A DNA stretch of 21,563 nucleotides from Welwitschia mirabilis (taxonomy: Eukaryota; Gnetophyta; Gnetopsida; Welwitschiales), in the NCBI GenBank assembly GCA_051453625.1, contig JBOZIK010000001.1:11177405-11198967 (forward strand), in the 5' to 3' direction. The notes under the pieces were generated by a model. The model saw nothing but the letters and a program-made list of their open reading frames with translations. It had not been told where the DNA came from and made no database searches. Made by a program: the position numbers and the translations under genes. Shown here in pieces: positions 10,523-18,499 of this stretch (its first letter is position 1; each line of letters opens with the position of its first letter).

Positions 10523-11069
10523 TATTGGCAAAGTTTTGAAACATTTTAACATGGTAGATTGTAAACCTGTTTGTACTCCTTTTGCTACACATTTCCAATT
10601 AACTCATCAGGTTTGTCCTACTTCGGAGAAGGAGAAGACAAAAATGACATGTGTGCCTTATGCGTCAGCTATAGGAAGTCTGATGTATACCATGATTTGT
10701 ACTAGACTAGACATTGCTCATGCAGTGAGAGTTGTTTCTCCTTTTATGAGTAATCTTGGAAAAGAACATTGGGAAGCTGTAAAAGGGGTTTTTCGTTACT
10801 TGAAGGGAACCCAACATATGAGTTTGTGTTTTGGCAATACTGATTTGCATGTTAAAGGGTATGTGGATGCTGATTATGTTGCTTGCAGGGATACTAGAAG
10901 GTCTACTATAGGGTACACATTTACTCTTGGTGTTGGAGCTGTTAGTTGGATGTCCTGTCTACAATCTGATGTTGCTATTTCCACTACAGAAGCTGAGTAT
11001 GTTGCCTTGACGGAAGTTGCTAAGGAGATGCTGTCGTTGCGTGGTTTCGTTGGCTGGTCTCAGTTTTAA
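10523..11069 (+). pseudogene. Copia-B end of reverse transcriptase and RNase H, C-terminally cut
   Basis: An uninterrupted frame starts before 10536. It includes HFNMVDCKPVCTPF, then YASAIGSLMYTMICTRLDIA (the Copia YxxxVGSLMYxxxxTRPDI signature) and HWEAVKGVFRYLKGT. RNase H follows with GYVDADYVACRDTRRSTIGY, holding the first catalytic Asp, and STTEAEYVAL with the catalytic Glu, at about 10860-11015. RNase H degrades RNA in RNA:DNA hybrids during reverse transcription. The frame ends at a TAA at 11067-11069, before the expected final His/Asp segment (normally DSQSA...RTKHIDVRYH), because the sequence switches to TRIM-like DNA. The ATG at 10536 is internal to the polyprotein. Confidence 0.88.
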
Positions 11070-11070
11070 G

Positions 11071-11200
11071 TCTCCTCGGTGGCTTCCTGGTTCATGTGAG
11101 CATTCGACATGTGGATCGAGGGGAAGATTGTTAGATATGCAGTGCTTATGCCTAGATCGACAAGTGGTTACATATGAAGGGTTCTAATTTCCACCTTAGG
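11071..11200 (+). mobile_element. TRIM fragment fused to the end of copia-B (internal part, PPT, partial LTR)
   Basis: From about 11071 the sequence matches the TRIM at 16113-16413: TTCATGTGAGCATTCGACAT against TTCATGTGAGTACTTGGCAT, then GTGGATC, a purine tract GAGGGGAAGAT at 11118-11128, and an LTR start TGTTAGATATGC at 11129. The LTR similarity continues through ATATGAAGGGTTCTAATTTC and stops near 11200, so the LTR is truncated. Either a TRIM landed here and lost its 5' half, or copia-B and the TRIM family share an LTR and this is a rearranged partner. Confidence 0.7.
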
Positions 11201-11326
11201 AATCATATCAAATAAATTTCCTATGTCCAAGATCTTTCATGTTAGTCAACTTTGCTGATAAAACGTAACCCTCAAAATATCAATTTGTCATTAACTAGCC
11301 ATTCGTGCATTGAATCACAATTGTTT
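11201..11326. other. Short spacer between the TRIM fragment and the copia-C LTR
   Basis: I see no recognisable feature. It separates the truncated TRIM LTR from the TGTTGAAA end of the next LTR. Confidence 0.5.
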
Positions 11327-11931
11327 TGTTGAAACTAAAATATTGGTAAAATAAGCATCTTTAACAAGGTATGTTGACAACAATTAATTACACACATAAC
11401 AACAACAACAATTACAAATTAAACAACTTAATCAAAATTAATAAATATAAATCCAATCACTAAACTAAAATGATACATTCCAAATAGTCTCTTTATATCA
11501 TTGCAACACTTCAAATGATTGACAAGACTTCAAAGGCCAATGGGATGCCCTATTAGTGCACTTACACGTTCTTCGCAAGGGACACCTTCCAAGTCCTTAC
11601 ACCTACCTGCTTCTTAAGGCCTGAATTTGCCTTCAGTTAGTCCTCTGAATTTCTCTGATTTTATCTTTTGAATATTTTTTTAATACTGCTTTAAGGATTG
11701 CCATGAGAATGTCTTTAGACTTCCAATTTCATGGGCTTCAATGTCTCTTCCCAAGGGTGTTGTCTTTTATGAAACAACATAGCTCTTCAATTTTGATCTT
11801 TGTTTTTTATGACGATAAATTTCAAGCTAAGAAAAAAATGAACTTGACACTTTTTTAATCGTTTACTTATTGAGATTTGAACACATGACCTCTCAATGGG
11901 AGATGTAAGAATGTCACTTGAAATTTCAACA
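11327..11931 (-). repeat. 3' LTR of copia-C (605 bp)
   Basis: The LTR is bounded by perfect inverted ends: TGTTGAAA at 11327 and TTTCAACA at 11924-11931 on the + strand. A minus-strand purine tract AAGGGGAAGATA lies immediately next to the right end, as expected for a polypurine tract beside a 3' LTR. The tip at 11330-11362 matches 20429-20460, next to the primer binding site, identifying the two LTRs of one element. The LTR contains an AAC-rich patch around 11397-11413 and no reading frame. Confidence 0.7.
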
Positions 11932-11946
11932 TATCTTCCCCTTGAC
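11932..11946 (-). other. Polypurine tract of copia-C
   Basis: On the minus strand this reads GTCAAGGGGAAGATA directly before the LTR start TGTTGAAA. A second purine tract, AAGGGGGAGAG at 12072-12082, has a similar left context and may be a duplicate or the older PPT. Confidence 0.6.
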
Positions 11947-12055
11947 GTTTTCAGTCATTTTATCATAAAATTTGAAGTAATCCACATTTGTAGAGTTGCC
12001 TGGAACAAATATCATGTTTGGGATAGATGTGGTGCCACATCATCATCAAGAGTAA

Positions 12056-12663
12056 TTAAACGTTGAACGCACTCTCCCCCTTGACTAAAATGTCAAGACC
12101 TGGAGAATCACGGAAGTTATGTGACGTGTCTTCCAACTTAATTATCCTTTTCATGTCATGCCTTAATTTAATGTTCGACTTTTTGTTCTGTTTGTGGCAT
12201 GACTTGTTTTGGGTTGTCTTAACTTGTTTCCTCATGGGCACATTTTCACTTTTAGGCTATGCTTTATTTTGATATGGACTTCTTTCCTTCTCATAAAAGT
12301 TATAAAAGGAATCATCATCAATCATGGAAATCTTCTTCAACATATGGGACATTCCATTACAACACTTGCATACATGAGGGAGGTGCAATGTTCAACCTTC
12401 AACCATGTCATTATCATAAAAGCTATTACAATAATGAAAAAACATATTAGCTTTGTCATAATCACTAGCCTTGACCTCTTCACTAATCTATTCTCAAGTA
12501 TCAAGGGCATCTTCAAACACATCATCATCATCATCATAATCTTCATGTTGGTTAACATGTCCCTCATCACACAATTCAATGTCACAAGGGGCATCCTCTC
12601 CCTTTCAAATTTATCATCATCACTCTGCATATCATTCTCAACATCATACACTTCTTTATGCAA
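12056..12663 (-). pseudogene. Uncharacterised acidic, Cys/His-containing post-gag frame of copia-C
   Basis: On the minus strand a coherent frame of about 180 codons runs from about 12600 to the TAA at 12056, broken only by four stop codons. One frameshift near 12600 joins it to the upstream frame from 12663. It begins with an acidic stretch (DVENDMQSDDDKF, then EDYDDDDDVFEDAL). Next comes a segment with HVCKCC and aromatic residues (MFFHYCNSFYDND), and then a Lys/Gln-rich tail ending RIIKLEDTSHNFRDSPGLDI. I recognise no protease, integrase or polymerase motif and cannot name the family. The frame ends almost at the PPT, so it is the last coding unit of the element. The acidic run is encoded by the ATC repeat at 12521-12537. 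Confidence 0.55.
12521..12537. repeat. Short (ATC)n microsatellite
   Basis: ATC repeats for about 17 bases. On the minus strand it encodes a run of Asp in the copia-C post-gag frame, so it may be coding-derived. Confidence 0.8.
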
Positions 12664-12699
12664 CTATTTTCAAGGCGATCATCATATACACCTTCAAAG

Positions 12700-13300
12700 G
12701 GATCACAATAAGACTACCTTTTGAGTCAAATTCACATGATCAGCAATTGCAATAAAATTGAACTCTTTTTGTTCTTGATTAACGATAACCACTTTTGCTT
12801 CCTTTTGTTCTTCATTATGAATTTCTTCTTGTGCCAAAAGTACACCCATTTCTTCATCTCTAATTTTCTTCTTACACTCAAATGTTTAATGACTAGGAGC
12901 TTTACAATACTAATAGTATATGACCCTTCTTCCATTACCGGTACCTCTTCCACCTCACTCGTTTTGTCTTTGGTCATCATGGTTTTGATCATATGGAGTC
13001 CTTCTATCCCTTCTTCTTCCTTTGTATGTATTACTATAATAAGCTTCTTGTTAATGACCTTCATCTTCATGTGCAACATTTAATGCAAGAGTGTTTGCTA
13101 CTTCATTTGCTTTCATTTGGAGTTCAACTTGCACTAATCTCCTTGCTAACTCTCCAATTTGATGGTCTTCAAATTTAAAAACTTACATTGCATCATGGTC
13201 GTGTTTTGGAATGTGCAATAAGAGTTCTTAATATTTTGAGAGCCATATTACTACTACTAGTGGCATGGCATGCTGTCTCTAATTCTCTCACTACGTCTTT
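12700..13300 (-). pseudogene. Copia-C gag, 3' part with degenerate zinc knuckle
   Basis: The minus-strand frame entering at 13300 reads KDVVRELETACHATSSSNMA then LKILRTLIAHSK, matching the second half of a UBN2 capsid domain. It goes on to RRLVQVELQMKANEVAN, a charged linker, and a zinc knuckle at about 12874-12917 of the form YxxCKAPSHxTFEC, where the first Cys is Tyr and an in-frame stop lies in the loop. It ends with IRDEEMGVLLAQEEIHNEEQ and a Glu/Asn-rich tail to about 12725. It continues directly from the gag piece at 19751-20413 once LINE-1 is removed. Confidence 0.75.
13283..13300. repeat. Target site duplication of LINE-1, 3' side
   Basis: TTCTCTCACTACGTCTTT lies directly next to the poly-T (poly-A on the minus strand) end of LINE-1. 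It matches TTCCTCTCACTTAAGTCTTT at 19731-19750 with two one-base gaps and one mismatch. Confidence 0.75.
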
Positions 13301-13600
13301 GTTTTTTTGGGAGAAAAGCTGATTCTGTTAACAAGAGAATATACACAAAGTGGGGCGATCTTGCCCCAACAAAATGCCACTATATACAAACACTAGTAAA
13401 CCTAGCTTGTGGGTTAGATCAACCAAAAAGTTAATATATAGGAAACAATAATCTAAGGATTTCTAAGTGGGGGAGTCTACCTTATTAAGGTGCCATTGAA
13501 TACAAAACATATAAAAGGAACTACTTAAACGAAACAACCTAAGGAAAAGGAAACAACAGTAGAAAAAAGACACTTAGCAAAAACCTTGTAGCAACGTGTC
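13301..13600 (-). other. LINE-1 3' UTR and poly-A
   Basis: The + strand starts with GTTTTTTTGGGAG, the complement of a short poly-A tail. A palindrome GGGGCGATCTTGCCCC lies at 13352-13367. The layout (poly-T, TTAA-rich piece, TACA, then a GGGGCG palindrome) matches the LINE-2 end at 20458-20522, so the two share a 3' tail type. Confidence 0.65.
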
Positions 13601-15020
13601 TACCACCCAATGTTGCGTGGGCTATCTCTCACTCTGCATGCTAGGAACCTACCTACATGGAGGTTCTTAACCATCCTTCTCACCATAGGGTGCTGAAGGA
13701 CTTCCCACATGACATTTAATTCTTGAATTTTTCTGACTACTTATTGCTTGTGCTTTTTAGAAGTTGTCATGTGTCTAACTAGATAAAGTTTCAATGACAT
13801 TGCATGATGCTTTCGAAACATGTCCTTGCCAATTTCATAGCGAGATAGATCCAAGAATTCAAATGCACATTTTGAAGAGTTTAGGGCCACCTTTGTAGAC
13901 TACAAGAGGGCTTTCTCTCTGTCAAAGTTTCTTCATTAGATGATGAGTTAATTAAGAAGGCAAGGGGAGATTTTTCTCTTTCTGTTATTGGTGGAATGGA
14001 GTTGGGTCCTTCAGCTTGCTCTTTTGCAGCCTGAGCACTTTGACCGTCTTCATGCAAGGGTGAACCCTCTTGTGGCTCATTTGCATGATGCTTAGGATCT
14101 ACTTCTGATGATGAGGATTTTGCATTAACATGTTCAAGTTGTTTTGGGGTTCCGAGCAATCATAGCGTTGCTCCTATCTTGCATGGCGACTAGTCCTGGA
14201 CCTTTGCAACAAGCCATCTACCCTTTTGCCATCTTTCTCGATCTTCGACTTATTTGTTTTTTCTCCTTTTCCAAGCTTGAGTAGCTCTTCACACACATTC
14301 CTCTATGGGAGAGGTCAATTCCTTCAACTTTTTTCCCAAAGGGTCATGACTAGAATAGAATGCCTAGTGGAATCCTTCTATTGTAGACATTCAAACAAAA
14401 AATAAGCATATTACTAAACAATGATACCTTAAGAAGCTCAGAAAGCAGAAGTGATGATCTTTGGGCTTTGCATGATTTCCTGACTAAAGTAGATATCTAT
14501 TTGTCATTTCCACTCCTACTTGCCATGGTTGTGGAAAGGTAGTCTTTGATACGTATCCCCTTTTCAAGTGGGCTAGTTCTTCACCATAAAAGAAAACTAT
14601 CACAATGTGCCCCTTTAAATCTGGGCTCCAAATTTCGCCATCATTGGGGACTCCAATGGTTTTGACAATGAAGTCTTGCATCACGTGGATTTCGGTTCAC
14701 TAGAAATTTGTGAAATCTGCTTAGCAACCCATGGAGTTGCTTTAGCATTGCTTCCCATCCCCTTTGGACCACGAGCTTCTAGAGTGCTTGACATTATTCA
14801 TAATGACCTATAGAGTTTGTCTTGGGCATAAGATGTTTTCCCATGTTTGCAAGCATGATTTTTCCCCATTGCCCTTGATATTTTCTTGTGGCTTGGTATA
14901 CCTCCAATTTAATATTTTTGAAAAGGCATTGATTTCGATGTTTTGAAATCTGCCAACACGCTAGTTGGCAAAGCTTTGATTTGTGCAGGTAGTAGTGGGC
15001 TGTATTTAAAGTGCAATTGT
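13601..15020 (-). pseudogene. LINE-1 ORF2 C-terminal tail after zf-RVT
   Basis: This long degenerate stretch follows the zf-RVT domain on the minus strand. Open pieces include 14484-14684 (MMQDFIVKTIGVPNDGEIW, VEMTNRYLL) and 13881-14159, rich in Ser, Glu, Pro and Gln (SSSSEVDPKHHANEPQEG). A clearer terminal frame at about 13720-13885 reads ALNSSKCAFEFLDLSRYEIG, then KDMFRKHHAMSLKLYLVRHM. I do not recognise named domains. Position suggests it is the extended C-terminus of ORF2. Stops and frameshifts are frequent. Confidence 0.5.
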
Positions 15021-15233
15021 TTAAGTGGGCAATCTTTTAGTCCATATGCAATCTTTAAACAAATGATCTATAGTCTCATTTTTGTAATGGTGCATCGTAC
15101 AAATTTGAGCGACATTAATTTCACACCTTATACATCTATCAACGATTAGTATAACTTTGTGTGCCCAAAGCCAAATGAAGATTTTGATTTTTTTCCCCTC
15201 CTTTGGGGCCCCTTGAAAAGCACTCCTTTCCAT
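15021..15233 (-). pseudogene. LINE-1 ORF2 zf-RVT domain
   Basis: The frame reads KIKIFIWLWAHKVILIVDRC, then RCEINVAQIC and ETIDHLFKDCIW. This matches the zinc-binding domain that follows the reverse transcriptase of plant L1 elements (KxxxFxWLxxxxxILT..., then CxxC...ETxxHLFxxC). The second of the paired cysteines is preserved and the final H...C is intact. It may help nucleic acid binding during target-primed reverse transcription (family knowledge). Confidence 0.8.
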
Positions 15234-15382
15234 GATGTGTTTCCATTTTCCTTTTGCTCATATTTTGCTAGGAAAAGCTCTTTATTAGATCAATCCTGCC
15301 TTAGTCCTATATTGTTCAAGCTCTATTTGGTTTGTGTGATGTTTTTCTACAAGGCAAAACTACTCCATTGATTCTGATTATA

Positions 15383-15599
15383 TTTGTAGTTTATTAGAAT
15401 TTTCCATGGAGTCTCATTTTCCTTTAGTCTTTGTATATTTTTCTTTGCTATAGTGGATACATGTTTTCGATACTGTTAATGCCCAATAACTTTGTAGTTC
15501 ATTAGAATTTCCCATGGAGTCTCATTTTCCTTTAGTCTTTGTATAATTTTTCTTTGTTGTAGTGGATTCATGTTTTCTATATTGTTAATGCCCAAGAAC
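15383..15599. repeat. 108 bp tandem duplication inside LINE-1 ORF2
   Basis: Two head-to-tail copies, 15383-15490 and 15491-15599, both start with TTTGTAGTT and end with GTTAATGCCCAA plus GAAC or TAAC. They differ by scattered substitutions and one inserted A in the second copy, which shifts the frame. Confidence 0.9.
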
Positions 15600-16112
15600 C
15601 TTGATTCCTTAGGTCTGCTTAAGATGGACCATTTGACAAGGTGAATATGAGCCTTGTTCTTTCCTTTTGACTGGACAAAACCTTTGAAAGCTTTGTGTAA
15701 TTAATGGCATGTTTTCTTTGATGGGGTGATAATGGCTGACATATGCATGGCAATTGAACCAATGCATGCATGCATTCACTAGAATACTTTTTGCTTGAGA
15801 GGACAAATACCTTTTACACTAGTCTGTACATCTCTTCTTCGTCTTTTCTAGCGGGTTCTTACATGTGCTGATTTTACTGAAGTTCTTCATCAGGATGCCT
15901 AGGTACACATAATTCTCAGCACACTTTGTCATAATTCTTTCGTATAGAGTAGTTTGTTTCTTATTGATATTTGTATTGAAGAAATATATTTTGGACTTTT
16001 TATAGTTAATCCATAGGCCTTTTTTATCGTCAAACTCTTTGATGCTTCTAACTATTGCTTTGGCATCCCCGTTGATAGCTTTGGTTGTTAATATATTATC
16101 ATTAGCGTAGCA

Positions 16113-16210
16113 GGTTGGGTATGCACTCCCCATGCCCAGCTTGACAAGTGGGTAGGGTTCTAATTTCCAACTAAGTCATGGCTTTTGGTGTAATGGTAAA
16201 GGGCCTAATA
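16113..16210 (+). repeat. TRIM 5' LTR (98 bp)
   Basis: Matches the 3' copy through GGTATGCACTC(C/T)CCATGCCCAGC, then GGGTT(C/G)TAATTTCCA, and the T(A/G)ATGGTAAAG segment. A few short indels occur, and the first base T is changed to G. Confidence 0.85.
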
Positions 16211-16212
16211 AT

Positions 16213-16225
16213 TGGTATTAGAGCC
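16213..16225 (+). other. TRIM primer binding site
   Basis: TGGTATTAGAGCC begins two bases after the 5' LTR. It resembles the initiator tRNA-Met complement TGGTATCAGAGC of plant Copia elements, with one C-to-T change. Confidence 0.8.
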
Positions 16226-16311
16226 ATGGTGTTAGCTTGGCTTCATGTTCGAATTTCCTTGGTGCCTTCTCGATTCATGTGAGTACTTGGCATGTGGATC
16301 AAGTGGGAGAT

Positions 16312-16413
16312 TGTTGGGTATGCACTCTCCATGCCCAGCTCGATGAGTAAATATGAAGGGTTGTAATTTCCACCTAAGTTATTGCTTTCGGTGTGATGGT
16401 AAAGTGCCCAACA
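16312..16413 (+). repeat. TRIM 3' LTR (102 bp)
   Basis: Starts TGTTGGGTATGC right after the purine tract at 16301-16311 and ends GCCCAACA, giving a 7-base terminal inverted repeat. Confidence 0.85.
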
Positions 16414-17060
16414 TAATGGTTGTTTAGAAGTTTGATTCCCTATAGAGAGCCCTTTTGCTCTATGTTTTCTCAGGAAAAGCCACATCATGTCCATTACTAG
16501 AAAAAATAAGTATGGCGATAATGGATCCCCCTACCAGAGACCTTTACTTGATTTGTAAGGGAAAAATACATATAGTCTTTCATTGATCTTCATCAAAAAT
16601 CTAGTGGTGACTTGCAGAGTTTATACCAACTTTACTTATTTGGGAGAGAAACCTTTACCTACTATTTTGTGGAGCGCTCTAATTAACAATATCGTAAGCT
16701 TTTGCTATGTCTAACTTGATGAACATGGCTGGAAATCTGTGGGTCTTGCATGTGTGGATTAATTCATGATTCAAAAAAAAAAAAATTCTAATCTTGAATG
16801 TACCTAGATTTAACAAAGCCTACCTGAGAAGGATGAACTAGTTGGGGCAACCAGGGGGCTAATTTGTGAATTAGAGCATTGGTTAAGATCTTGTAGATCA
16901 CATTACAAACCCCTAGAAATTTTGAAATCTTGTGGGGTAATGGGGTCTTGCTTTTCGAAATGACTAACCCATTTGTGCAATTAATTTCGCGCATTATATT
17001 GCCTCGCGATAGCATATCATTTGCCATATCTGTGATGTTCTCTAAGAAATAAATGGCAAA

Positions 17061-17556
17061 TTTCTTGTAGAAATTTGTTGACCAACCATCTAGCTTAGGA
17101 CTTTCGTTATTTTCATGCTTTTGATGGCCTCTACTATTTCTTGTTGAGAAAAGGTTTCCATAAGTTGACCCATATCTTCTTGAACATTAATGCTAGAGGG
17201 TACTTTTGCCTGAGGTTCTGCTAGTTCTATATGGTAATTTTTAAAAACCTTCGTATTTCTTGTTTGTCAGTGGTTTTTTTTTGGTCTTGTATTTTAATTC
17301 TTCTAATCTAATTATTATTCCCATTCTTTGATGCTATCCTAAAGAAGAATTTTGAATGTTCCTTCCCTTACTTTAACCGCTATATCCGTGAATGTTGTTT
17401 TTAGTGGCTTTCTTTATTCTTATACAACTCATCTAGCTCCATTAAAATTTCTATTTCTCCCTCATCGTTTGGATTCCCTTCTTCCTTCTAGCATTGTATT
17501 GCCTCTAATTGCTCTAACGGTTCTTTCCTTTTAGTTATAAAATTATCCTGGTTTGC
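17061..17556 (-). pseudogene. LINE-1 ORF2 segment between endonuclease and reverse transcriptase, heavily decayed
   Basis: By position this is the linker leading into the reverse transcriptase. I can follow only short stretches, such as a degenerate DGWSTNFYKKFAIYFLE-like piece near 17035-17085, before stops intervene. No separate gene is seen. Confidence 0.5.
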
Positions 17557-18410
17557 TTATTTTTCAGGTGATAGACCTCTTATAAAAAATCCCTCAAGGT
17601 CATTCTTATTATATTGGCTCCATATCTCTTGCACCATTTCCTCAAGCCTCTCTTGATTCAACCCATATCTTTCAAACTTGAAATAGTTATGGCAGGGTCG
17701 TTTTGTCCTCACTTGTAGAAGAATATGTCCATGAGTAGAACATGTTCTAGATAGCCCTCTCATCGAACAATCTGTAGTATTGATAAGCTTCCTTGAGATC
17801 CACACTTTGTCTACTTAGCGAGAATCCTTTTATACCTATCCTATGATTGGATCCAGTATAGTTACTTTTTAAAAGGTCTTACTTGTATTAATTGTAAATA
17901 CCTATTAACTTCAGATTTATTCTCGTGTTTACTCCCAAGTTTTTCCCACCTATATAAGCATTGGTTGAAGTCACCTATAATCACCCAACATTTATTACTC
18001 TACCTTCCTATTAAATCCTTACGAATTCAAACTCTTGTTTAATGATTCTTTGGACCATAAAAATTGGTTATGACTAGATCATTAATTTCAACAGTGACAA
18101 GCCAATTCTTTCTTTCTATCGCTTTAAAAGGATTTCTGCTAGCAATCAGTAGTCCTCTTGCTCTACCTGTACTAGCAGTTGTAATAGTGTCCCAATGATT
18201 AGGGCCCATCCAAGTCTCCTCGATTAACAATTTCGCTTCCTGTATACAAACTATGTTAGCTTTCCATTCTCTGCCCATCCAAGTCTCCCCGATCAACAAT
18301 TTCGCTTCTTGTATACAAACTATGTTAGCTTTCCATTCTCTAATAAGGTGAAGTAGGGATTTCTTTTTATAGGAGGTTCCCATGCCCTTCATACTTCATG
18401 ATAAGACAAT
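17557..18410 (-). pseudogene. LINE-1 ORF2 APE-type endonuclease
   Basis: The domain starts near 18400 with NMKGMGTSYKKK-like sequence and LIREWKANIVCIQEAKL, holding the QExK catalytic Glu of the exonuclease-endonuclease-phosphatase family. VEINDLVITNFYGP lies near 18045-18090, WVIIGDFNQCLYRWEKLGS at about 17925-17985 keeps the GDFN motif, and the C-terminal S-D-H box is STHGHIL at about 17720-17740, so the Asp is Thr. FKFERYGLNQERLEEMVQEI follows at about 17605-17680. This enzyme nicks the target for reverse transcription. A 69 bp in-frame duplication repeats the QEAK region. The SDH change and the stops make it inactive. Confidence 0.85.
18204..18341. repeat. 69 bp in-frame tandem duplication in the LINE-1 endonuclease
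   Basis: Copies at 18204-18272 and 18273-18341 differ at a few bases. Each encodes REWKANIVCIQEAKL plus LI(G/E)ETWMG, so the catalytic QEAK motif is present twice in one frame. Confidence 0.93.
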
Positions 18411-18499
18411 CATCAAGCTTTCTTCCTATAATTGAGGTACTTATCAATCTTATCCTTTATAGTTGACTAAGATTTATACAATATATTTGACTTAGTTTT

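Larger units (their letters stand above)
7335..11070 (+). mobile_element. Copia-B: Ty1/Copia retrotransposon, internal region
   Basis: In order on the + strand lie the primer binding site, gag with CCHC knuckle, protease, pre-integrase domain, integrase, reverse transcriptase (mostly in a gap) and RNase H. The motif style resembles the Tnt1/Tork-type lineage (inference from motif wording). Frameshifts and stops break every domain except RNase H, so this copy is not autonomous. RNase H is cut off at its C-terminal end and the sequence changes at about 11071 into a TRIM-like internal region, polypurine tract and LTR, so the element lacks its own 3' LTR. Confidence 0.85.
16113..16413 (+). mobile_element. 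TRIM: 301 bp miniature LTR retrotransposon
   Basis: Two near-identical direct repeats (16113-16210 and 16312-16413) of about 100 bp flank a 101 bp core. The 3' LTR has TGTTGGG and CCCAACA ends; the 5' copy carries mutated ends (GGTTGGG, CCTAATA). The core starts with a primer binding site, TGGTATTAGAGCC, and ends with a purine tract, AAGTGGGAGAT, directly before the 3' LTR. It has no coding capacity. These are the defining parts of a terminal-repeat retrotransposon in miniature. It lies in the opposite orientation to LINE-1 and interrupts its reverse transcriptase just before YADD. A perfect 5 bp target duplication is not evident (TAGCA on the left, TAATG on the right). Confidence 0.85.
15234..17060 (-). 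pseudogene. LINE-1 ORF2 reverse transcriptase, interrupted by a TRIM
   Basis: Reading from 17060 down, the frame at 16788-17027 gives EINCTNGLVISKSKTPLPHK and VCNVIYKILTNALIHKL, then HPSQVGFVKSRYIQD: the N-terminal fingers. LIHTCKTHRFPAMFIKLDIA followed by KAYDIVN lies near 16680-16760, with the first catalytic Asp. GDPLSPYLFFLVMDM lies at about 16490-16531. A TRIM (16113-16413) then splits the protein. On the far side CYANDNIL at 16092-16112 is the YADD box with the first Asp changed to Asn. GLWINYKKSKIYFFNTN follows at about 15960-16030. A region at 15609-15806 matches the thumb/linker (LSSQAKSILVNACMHWFN). A 108 bp tandem duplication lies at 15383-15599. Confidence 0.85.

Noticed and set aside
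9939-10598. Minus-strand open frames over 10109-10522
   Set aside because: They span an assembly gap and lie antisense to Copia RT/RNase H.
12056-12241. Gypsy-type integrase C-terminus reading of the last copia-C frame
   Set aside because: The end wording loosely recalls Gypsy polyprotein tails, but no reverse transcriptase or integrase motif precedes it and the gag is of Copia type.
12209-13178. Plus-strand frames at 12063-13178
   Set aside because: They are the antisense of copia-C gag and post-gag; composition is Ile/Ser/Phe-rich as expected for shadows.
16113-16413. TRIM target site duplication
   Set aside because: Flanks TAGCA and TAATG do not match well enough to claim a 5 bp duplication. 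Decay could explain it.
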